Part shown: piece by piece, positions 25,636-30,793 of the stretch
Layout of the letters: the number at the start of each line of letters is the position of its first letter
Position numbering within the stretch: the stretch's first letter is position 1
Assembly: GCA_004556565.1 (NCBI GenBank)
Contig: SFGN01000028.1
Coordinates: 1-30,793 of the forward strand
Length of the DNA: 30,793 bases
Reading direction: 5' to 3'
DNA from: Lachnospiraceae bacterium
GTDB taxonomy: Bacteria > Bacillota_A > Clostridia > Lachnospirales > Lachnospiraceae
Made by a program: the position numbers and the translations under genes
The notes under the pieces: model-generated
Told to the model about the DNA's origin: nothing
What the model saw: the letters and a program-made list of their open reading frames with translations, nothing else
The model's database searches: none

Positions 25636-26211
25636 CTAAACAACTCTTTTTATCAAAGGGTTCGGTGGTATTTCTCGTTCTATACGATATACTCGCTTTC
25701 GAAAACAGAAAAATTTTCTTGAAAGTTTACTATCGTTCACCAAAGTATCCTTTTGATTGATTTTATCCAGTAATTTAACATAATCCTCAAAATTTTTCTG
25801 TCCCATTGCATTTCCGTATGCACTTGTGACTAAATATAACTTAATATCTTTATACTTATATTTGTCGTTCAAAAAGATATCTTTAAACTCTTCTTTCATA
25901 AACCGCTCTATTGTGGTTTCAAATTTCTCTATAATGTCATCTGTAGTATAAGACTTTGGACTTTTTACATTTTTTAATTCTAAAATATATAAAACATACG
26001 CATCACACTGACAATCTACTGAAACAATGAAGTTCACTGCTTTTGGTGTCTCTCCACCAAGATGTAGTCCCATGTAATACTCATCTATTTTTATACCTAT
26101 ATATTCATCCTTTAACAAATTAGAATCTACATCAACTGCCAAACCTGCATCTTCTATTTGCTGGGTTAAATAATCCTTTAATTCACTCGTATCTTTTATC
26201 TGCTGTATCAT
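25636..26211 (-). CDS. Unknown protein with PD-(D/E)XK-like motif, partner of the ATPase
   Basis: No firm family match. The 191-residue protein has a helical start, then a beta-rich region with D66/D70 and, after AYVLYI, E78-L-K80 (ELKN), the D-Xn-E-X-K spacing of PD-(D/E)XK nucleases, followed by a long helix (DDIIEKFETTIERFMKEEF) and KLYLVTSAYGN. This suggests a DNA- or RNA-cutting effector, but the motif alone is weak. Its ATG directly abuts the TAG of the ATPase gene (TAGATG), so the two are tightly coupled. The C terminus is basic and ends at a TAG beyond which the frame continues, so the protein may be truncated. Clearly AT-rich compared with the core genes. Confidence 0.7.
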   Translation of the reverse strand: MIQQIKDTSELKDYLTQQIEDAGLAVDVDSNLLKDEYIGIKIDEYYMGLHLGGETPKAVNFIVSVDCQCDAYVLYILELKNVKSPKSYTTDDIIEKFETTIERFMKEEFKDIFLNDKYKYKDIKLYLVTSAYGNAMGQKNFEDYVKLLDKINQKDTLVNDSKLSRKFFCFRKRVYRIEREIPPNPLIKRVV

Positions 26212-27303
26212 CTATTTATTTTCATTCTCCATTCTTTCCATCAATCTGAGAACAAGTCCTTCACGTTCATCATACAGCAACTCTGACGCATCTGCAAAAT
26301 TGCTATCTTGCACGCCAAACTCATCCATATTCATATAATAAGTATTACTTTTCCCATCTTCCCATTTCATCAGTACTGGACTATACGTATCCTTATCTAA
26401 TTCTCCAGCGAGCACTCTATTATTCAATTCGTTAAAAACATAATTGCTATGTGATGCCATTATCAGCTTTATGTTTAACTTTGAGAGTGTTGTAAATATT
26501 TTCATCAACTTAATTTGATTGAATGGATGCAAATGTGCTTCTGGCTCTTCAATAAAAATGATTGAAGCCGCTTTTTTCCCTCTTGTCCTAGCATTTCCAG
26601 CTCTCACAATATATTTTAAATATGCTACTATCGGGGAAATTTCAGAAACCATTGAAGAAACATCATTCATTTCAGAAGCATGTTCCATCGTTTTCCCATG
26701 ATAAGTAAGTGCTTTTTGTCTAGAATCAAACTTTACTTCTCCATTTAGTATCGTTTCCTCTATCTCATGTGCAATTTCCTCAAAGCGAACACTTCTATCC
26801 AACTTAATACTTGATAATGCCATATAATAATCAGAAATTGGTTCTGGAATACTCGGAATTTGAAATGAACGGTTAAAATAGGCTCTATTTTGCGACAATT
26901 GAGCCATAATTGGTCCAAACGAACTCATTCCTGTATATATCCCAGAACGAGAAGCAGGAAGAAAATAAACATCTATCATCCATTTTCTAATGTCACGTGC
27001 AAAATCACGGCTCATTTCATGTATTTTGTCTAGTACCAATCGTGTAGGTGTATCAATATGATTTTCATAAACATATATATCATAGTGATTTTTATTATTT
27101 CTTGATTTATGAAAATCAGATGTTGTCTTTCTCAAAAAGACGCTTTTTATCTTAATATTCACTTCCATTTTATTTTCATGCAACAAAAAAATATATTTAG
27201 CTTCTTCATTTACATACAAGGTAATAATAGGTTTTTGTTCTAAAATTTTATCATATGTTCCGAACGTATTCTTTAGTGATTCGCCAAATTCCACAAGCAA
27301 CAT
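26212..27303 (-). CDS. OLD/AAA-family ABC ATPase, C-terminal part (Walker B, H-loop)
   Basis: The 363-residue ORF carries the second half of an ABC-type ATPase of the AAA_15/AAA_21 (OLD-like) group. It has a signature-like SSMVSE (about 216-221), a Walker B IIFIEEPEAHLHP (about 248-260) with paired glutamates, and the switch histidine in IMASHSNYV (about 281-289). No TOPRIM domain follows, so nuclease action would have to come from the neighbouring protein. Walker A is on the separate upstream ORF. One extra A in the A7 run at 27314-27320 would join them as NYKKNLENMLLVEFGESL, removing both the stop and the internal ATG start. As it stands this part cannot bind ATP normally alone, though the two fragments could assemble. 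Confidence 0.8.
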   Translation of the reverse strand: MLLVEFGESLKNTFGTYDKILEQKPIITLYVNEEAKYIFLLHENKMEVNIKIKSVFLRKTTSDFHKSRNNKNHYDIYVYENHIDTPTRLVLDKIHEMSRDFARDIRKWMIDVYFLPASRSGIYTGMSSFGPIMAQLSQNRAYFNRSFQIPSIPEPISDYYMALSSIKLDRSVRFEEIAHEIEETILNGEVKFDSRQKALTYHGKTMEHASEMNDVSSMVSEISPIVAYLKYIVRAGNARTRGKKAASIIFIEEPEAHLHPFNQIKLMKIFTTLSKLNIKLIMASHSNYVFNELNNRVLAGELDKDTYSPVLMKWEDGKSNTYYMNMDEFGVQDSNFADASELLYDEREGLVLRLMERMENENK

Positions 27304-27308
27304 ATTCT

Positions 27309-27611
27309 CTAAATTTTTTTATAATTAGAAACTATTTCCTCTGTAATATCTTGAACTGGTAAGCTATCATTAAGTACAAATTTTTTTACGATTTCCTCGA
27401 TTTCACTTCTATTTTCATCTATTTGGGGATAATACATTGTCATATATGTGTAAAAGTCAGAAAAATATCTCAGCTTCTTTAAAAGTAAATACATCACTTG
27501 CATAGCATAAGATTTTCCAATATTGTTTTCACCATAAGTAACAATAAGTGATTTATTTAAATCATATTCACATTTTTGTATTGGTCCCCAATTCGCTATC
27601 TCTATTTTCAT
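27309..27611 (-). CDS. OLD/AAA-family ABC ATPase, N-terminal part (Walker A)
   Basis: A 100-residue ORF beginning MKIEIANWGPIQKCEYDL, a typical AAA_15/OLD first strand, with Walker A G27-E-N-N-I-G-K33-S34. The ATG at 27611 was chosen because GAGGA lies 5-6 nt upstream; a TTG-like longer frame to 27644 would overlap the gene before it. The frame ends at TAG right after an A7 run, while the rest of the ATPase continues in the -1 frame. The joined protein would have about 465 residues, a normal length for this group. The order is Zn-ribbon gene, 13-bp gap, ATPase, nuclease-like gene. Confidence 0.8.
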   Translation of the reverse strand: MKIEIANWGPIQKCEYDLNKSLIVTYGENNIGKSYAMQVMYLLLKKLRYFSDFYTYMTMYYPQIDENRSEIEEIVKKFVLNDSLPVQDITEEIVSNYKKI

Positions 27612-27624
27612 TTTCTTCCTCTTT

Positions 27625-27921
27625 CTATAAATCAAAAAAAGCAATTACTGGCTTTTCTATGTTACTTTCATTCGTATTTTTTGAATCATATACTCTTTGT
27701 ACTTCCGCAATCTCTAATGCTCCTACCGGATATTCAGACACATATAATGTACCACTAATAACATTTCCACAATTTGGACATTCATACTCAATATCGCTCA
27801 TATATTCTATTCTTTCTCCCATACCATGTTCTGTAACGTTTGTAATCTCCAAATCCCAATCTACCAAAAACTCATTTTTACATTTACCACAACAACATTT
27901 TGATGTTTTAACTTCCACCAT
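27625..27921 (-). CDS. Small zinc-ribbon protein, function unknown
   Basis: A 98-residue cytosolic protein. C11-x2-C14 near the N terminus and C48-x2-C51 (ECPNCGN) form a likely four-cysteine zinc site; C9 and C10 add to the first knuckle. The C-terminal part (GTLYVSEYPVGALEIAEVQR) looks beta-rich. No helix-turn-helix is seen. It is the first gene of the operon, behind a good promoter, with GAGGA 7 nt before the ATG. It may be a regulator, nucleic-acid adaptor or target sensor for the ATPase module; this is inference from position only. Confidence 0.75.
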   Translation of the reverse strand: MVEVKTSKCCCGKCKNEFLVDWDLEITNVTEHGMGERIEYMSDIEYECPNCGNVISGTLYVSEYPVGALEIAEVQRVYDSKNTNESNIEKPVIAFFDL

Positions 27922-27959
27922 ATTCTTTTCCTCTTTTTTCCACTACATGATATCTATTT

Positions 27960-27988
27960 ATAGTATAGCACATAATTATGTATTTCAA
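27960..27988 (-). promoter_or_regulatory. Promoter of the zinc-ribbon/ATPase operon with palindromic operator
   Basis: On the minus strand TTGAAA (27983-27988) and TACTAT (27960-27965) are 17 nt apart; TATACT (27962-27967) is an overlapping -10 choice at 15 nt. A perfect 12-bp palindrome ACATAATTATGT (27970-27981) lies within the spacer, where a bound repressor would block RNA polymerase. Confidence 0.6.
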
Positions 27989-28051
27989 AACTCAATTTTA
28001 TAATATTACAGCATATAATCTTTCTCAAATATTATGTATCAAATCACGAAC

Positions 28052-28084
28052 AAAAGTGCGTCCACTTTATATGAACGCACTTTT
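28052..28084. terminator. Terminator downstream of the 542-residue protein gene
   Basis: A perfect 10-bp stem AAAAGTGCGT / ACGCACTTTT encloses a 13-nt loop. On the minus strand the hairpin ends in a T4 run (CTTTTG), 77 bp after the stop of the upstream gene. It separates the two accessory operons. The rest of 27989-28160 is AT-rich with nothing else recognised. Confidence 0.75.
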
Positions 28085-28160
28085 ATCAATTTCATCTCGT
28101 TTTTTGATCTTTTTCAGTATTTTATCTTTTCGACTTTGAATACATATAATATGCACGTTA

Positions 28161-29789
28161 TTACTTTTTAAACAGACTACCTAAGCCTTTACTTATTTTA
28201 GAAAATGAAGATTCCTTTCCATAGTATTCTTCATATTCTTTTTTCTTTAAGTATTCCATTGCATCAGTAGCTTCTGCTTCTATAATTCCTATATCAGGAA
28301 GATATTCTCTCAATAATCTAAGTGCTTCTTCCCTCTTTTCTTTTGTAGAAGTATCCTGCTTCTTCAAAAAGTTAACCGCTTTGGCTTGTGCCGCTTCTTT
28401 CCTTGTACCTTTCTTGAATAAGGAAATCGTGCAGAACAGCTTATCAAAATCAAGTAAATATTTATCAATTACAGCTAAATATTTATCTTTTAACTTGGAA
28501 TGGAATTTCTCTTCAAACTCATCACGTTTTGCCTTTAGCTCTTCTTCGTATTTTAGAGTGTCTTCTTTGGTCGGCTGTTTGATCGTACTCATAAATGCTT
28601 GGATATCTGGTAATTCCTCTTTTGCTATATCGGCATCTTCTCTTGTGTCAATCAGTACACCATCTACCGTCCGATATTCAATATCGAATTTTTCCAATGT
28701 ACTTATAATATGCTGATATGACGGAAGATTCTCATACTCATACAAGCCAACCTTTTTATAATATTCCAGCAGGCTTTCTTTCGCAGATTTAGCTTCTTCT
28801 TCGGTTGTTCCTATATTCTCCATCAGAAATGCATAGGCTTTCTTCTCTTTCTCACCGTTGATATCACAACCGAAATATTCCGCCAGTTCACTGATATTAT
28901 CTACATCATCCGTAAAGTAATCAAACATCGCTTTGTACAACTGGTCTGAATATGGATTTAATTCAAAAGATTCCAGGATAATATGTTTGCGTTCCTCATC
29001 TGTAAGTACACTACTTCCTATATTCCCCAACATTCTTTCCGCTTTTTCTATCTCTTCTTTTCTTGGGAAATCCCAAGCACAGATATTTAACTTATCAAGC
29101 AAAAAATCCATCAGCACAAAGTGTAGATTCCATACCGACTGTAATACACTCTCATTCAGCATATCTCTTACGCCTTGATTGGTAAACAACTGGTTCAACT
29201 GCCTATTTGCATTTGATGTACTCATTGCATTACCAACAGCATTGACAATGGAGTGTCCTGCACCTTCAGCCATATTCCGCATACCAAGTTCAGCCTGATG
29301 TAAATATTCATCAACATAATTCGGTCTACTGCTGATACTTCCGCCTACCCAACGTGCTCTGTTCTCTTTTCTGTACTCTCTTTTTGCTTTTTCATATTGC
29401 AAGTTTCCGTTAATCTGCTCTACTTTTTGTTCAAAAGCATCATATGCCATTTGATATTCTGCAAGATATCCTGATTGGTCAGCATACCCCATTAGACTCT
29501 TGGTATCAACATCAAATATCCCGACACTTATCAAATCATTTTTGACTTCTTCCATTTTTTCTTCAAAAACTCTTTGCATTTTTCTGTCGGATAAATTTCT
29601 AAATGCATTACAAGATTGATAACGTCCCCATTCACTTACATAATTATCATAGACTTCTTTCGCTATCAGATAATACTTATTCCTTAACATTGTATATTTT
29701 ACTCTGTTCGGCGAAACGGTAAAAGTTCCGATTTGGTTAGTAAAAGAGACACTTTCGTTATATCCTTCAATGATTTCTTTAACAAGCAT
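28161..29789 (-). CDS. Large protein of unknown function
   Basis: I do not recognise this 542-residue protein. It is hydrophilic and mostly helical, with no signal peptide. A glycine/alanine-rich amphipathic stretch (about 155-215: GGSISSRPNYVDEYLHQ, GAGHSIVNAVGNAMST) could be a membrane-interacting or pore-like hairpin. A motif RTVDGVLIDTREDADIAKEE (about 372-391) resembles a short repeat seen in Firmicute zinc-ribbon proteins. Long charged, coiled-coil-like helices follow (about 400-450), and the tail is basic (SKGLGSLFKK). The ATG has AAGGAGGG 6 nt upstream, overlapping the end of the previous gene. Last gene of a four-gene operon. Confidence 0.8.
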   Translation of the reverse strand: MLVKEIIEGYNESVSFTNQIGTFTVSPNRVKYTMLRNKYYLIAKEVYDNYVSEWGRYQSCNAFRNLSDRKMQRVFEEKMEEVKNDLISVGIFDVDTKSLMGYADQSGYLAEYQMAYDAFEQKVEQINGNLQYEKAKREYRKENRARWVGGSISSRPNYVDEYLHQAELGMRNMAEGAGHSIVNAVGNAMSTSNANRQLNQLFTNQGVRDMLNESVLQSVWNLHFVLMDFLLDKLNICAWDFPRKEEIEKAERMLGNIGSSVLTDEERKHIILESFELNPYSDQLYKAMFDYFTDDVDNISELAEYFGCDINGEKEKKAYAFLMENIGTTEEEAKSAKESLLEYYKKVGLYEYENLPSYQHIISTLEKFDIEYRTVDGVLIDTREDADIAKEELPDIQAFMSTIKQPTKEDTLKYEEELKAKRDEFEEKFHSKLKDKYLAVIDKYLLDFDKLFCTISLFKKGTRKEAAQAKAVNFLKKQDTSTKEKREEALRLLREYLPDIGIIEAEATDAMEYLKKKEYEEYYGKESSFSKISKGLGSLFKK

Positions 29790-29801
29790 GATTCTCCCTC
29801 C

Positions 29802-30056
29802 TTAACTTGTTAATTTTTTCCATATAAAATAAGCAACGGTCAAAATTCCTCCAACGATTGCAATAAAGCCAATCACACTGCTTAATCCTCTAAGTAGGAT
29901 CACAACAATTCCCACTGGAATCATCAGCAGATAGGAAATGACAAATCCATTCACAATTAATGTTATCAACTGTCTTCCGTCCCAGTGTTTTGCACTTATC
30001 CTAAATCCAACTATAACTGCTACAACTGCTAATATCTTTGCTACTAATGTAATCAT
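29802..30056 (-). CDS. Small membrane protein
   Basis: An 84-residue protein with three predicted membrane segments (about 3-20, 30-53 and 57-78) and a basic WKKLTS end. No family recognised. The ATG overlaps the TGA stop of the lipoprotein gene (ATGA), so translation is coupled, and its own stop overlaps the ribosome site of the 542-residue protein gene. Such packing suggests that the three products form one membrane assembly. Confidence 0.75.
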   Translation of the reverse strand: MITLVAKILAVVAVIVGFRISAKHWDGRQLITLIVNGFVISYLLMIPVGIVVILLRGLSSVIGFIAIVGGILTVAYFIWKKLTS

Positions 30057-30346
30057 TTTTTATCCTTATACCTCTTCACAATAACTACTACACCAACACC
30101 TACACAGCCAATAATAACGATATCTCCAACCATAGAGAAAAAACCTCCAGATTTTAATGGTTCGTTATTGTTATAGGCATCCGCTATTTCGTAATATTCC
30201 GCAGGACTTATTTTCCCTGCCTCCATCTTCTCATATGCCTTTTCAACATCCTTTTGTGTCGGAACTTTTTTCCCACATCCTGTAAACAGACATCCCATAG
30301 TCAACACTAACATCATACATACGATTGCTTTTTTTAATCTCTTCAT
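30053..30346 (-). CDS. Small lipoprotein with a C-terminal membrane segment
   Basis: A 97-residue protein with a signal peptide MKRLKKAIVCMMLVLTMG and a lipobox L-F-T-G-C24. The mature part is a short charged helix (TQKDVEKAYEKMEAGKISPAEYYEIADAY), then a hydrophobic stretch of about 22 residues (about 66-88) ending in KRYKDKK. A lipid anchor combined with a C-terminal membrane segment is unusual. The ATG at 30346 was chosen over 30382 because GAGGA lies 7 nt upstream and the signal peptide then starts properly. Function unknown. Confidence 0.75.
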   Translation of the reverse strand: MKRLKKAIVCMMLVLTMGCLFTGCGKKVPTQKDVEKAYEKMEAGKISPAEYYEIADAYNNNEPLKSGGFFSMVGDIVIIGCVGVGVVVIVKRYKDKK

Positions 30347-30374
30347 TTTTCTTTCCTCTTTTCTTGTATTTTTC

Positions 30375-30674
30375 TTAATCATTGTCAGCTTTATCTATAT
30401 GGTCTTTCAGTATTTTTCTTATCCACTTTTCACTATATCCGAACTTAGTCGCAAGCTGTTTCACATTGTAACCATCATATTCATTTACAATCTGTAAAGC
30501 TATGAACTCTTTACTGAAAAGTTCCACTGGAAAAGTAATCTGTTGACCCCGATATGCTGAATGGATTTTTAGCACTGCATCAATTCCTAATAAATTTGCG
30601 AAATCGTTGTAAGCACCATTTAGATATTCACACTTTATTTTGCTCAAATCCATATCTATCGTCACTCCTCTCAT
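30375..30674 (-). CDS. Mor-like helix-turn-helix protein
   Basis: Short protein (99 residues from the ATG at 30674, 92 from the ATG at 30653) resembling the Mor transcription activator family, named after the phage Mu middle regulator. Typical features are LGIDAVLKIHSAYRGQQITFP followed by IVNEYDGYNVKQLATKFGYS and EKWIRKILK, a C-terminal helix-turn-helix. Such genes are frequent in Firmicute mobile elements. It heads the four-gene operon and could regulate it. AAAGGAGG lies only 3 nt before the first ATG, and AGAGGAG 11 nt before the second, so the start is uncertain. Confidence 0.75.
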   Translation of the reverse strand: MRGVTIDMDLSKIKCEYLNGAYNDFANLLGIDAVLKIHSAYRGQQITFPVELFSKEFIALQIVNEYDGYNVKQLATKFGYSEKWIRKILKDHIDKADND

Positions 30675-30713
30675 GTCCCTCCTTTGTGTCAATTACTAAG
30701 ACTTCCCATACCT

Positions 30714-30742
30714 AAAATAGGCTTCGCACCTTGAAAATTCAA
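30714..30742 (-). promoter_or_regulatory. Promoter of the Mor-like/lipoprotein operon
   Basis: On the minus strand TTGAAT (30737-30742), 17-nt spacer and TATTTT (30714-30719). The -35 is part of a small dyad TTGAA-TT-TTCAA. Nothing further is recognised in 30743-30793, where the window ends. Confidence 0.5.
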
Positions 30743-30793
30743 TATTTCAGCTAACAAAATAGTGATTTATGCCGCTTTGAGTGCTGGATGGAG

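Noticed and set aside
30660..30692. TTGACA near 30683 as a -35 element and TTG at 30692 as start of the Mor-like gene
   Set aside because: The hexamer overlaps the AAAGGAGG ribosome site, so it cannot serve as promoter for this gene, and the TTG lies upstream of that site.
25552..30793. TGGATGGAG near 25555 and again at the window's right end as possible attachment-site repeat
   Set aside because: A 9-base match between two places in 5 kb is expected many times by chance, and no integrase is present.

Overview
The window looks like the chromosome of a spore-forming, anaerobic gut Firmicute of the Clostridia, most probably Lachnospiraceae (a Dorea- or Mediterraneibacter-like genus is a guess). 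The evidence is a SCIFF peptide with its radical-SAM maturase, spoVT, hemZ, a fused secDF next to recJ and relA, and a very large cell-wall-bound GH20 hexosaminidase with SLH repeats. There are no tRNA or rRNA genes, CRISPR array, integrase or transposase in view.

Layout. (1) Bases 1-14.2 kb, nearly all minus strand, hold a housekeeping superoperon read right to left: scfA-scfB-secDF-recJ, then relA (own promoter)-MBL hydrolase-hemZ-hisS-aspS, ending at a hairpin terminator near position 40. They cover peptide maturation, protein export, DNA repair, stringent response, radical-SAM redox chemistry and tRNA charging. (2) 14.2-17.3 kb: a small membrane protein and spoVT (minus) face pduL, yqeY and an AEC transporter (plus); a bidirectional terminator separates these from trmO. 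(3) 17.3-25.1 kb, minus: trmO, a roughly 5.2 kb GH20 gene carrying two frameshifts, and a phosphoglucomutase/phosphomannomutase with a strong promoter and a leader of about 140 nt. (4) 25.2-30.8 kb is visibly more AT-rich and accessory. It holds two minus-strand operons. The first encodes a zinc-ribbon protein, an OLD/AAA-type ABC ATPase split by a frameshift, and a small protein with a PD-(D/E)XK-like D...ELK motif. This arrangement resembles ATPase-nuclease defence modules but matches none that I can name. The second encodes a Mor-like HTH protein, a lipoprotein, a small membrane protein and a 542-residue protein of unknown function.

The most notable signal is a set of four reading-frame lesions confined to accessory genes (GH20 twice, the ATPase, and the 3' continuation of the nuclease-like gene). 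Each would be repaired by one extra A on the coding strand, and three lie in A6-A7 runs. A7 runs inside hemZ and recJ are read in frame, which argues against simple systematic miscalling. Phase variation, frameshifting, decay or local sequence error all remain possible.
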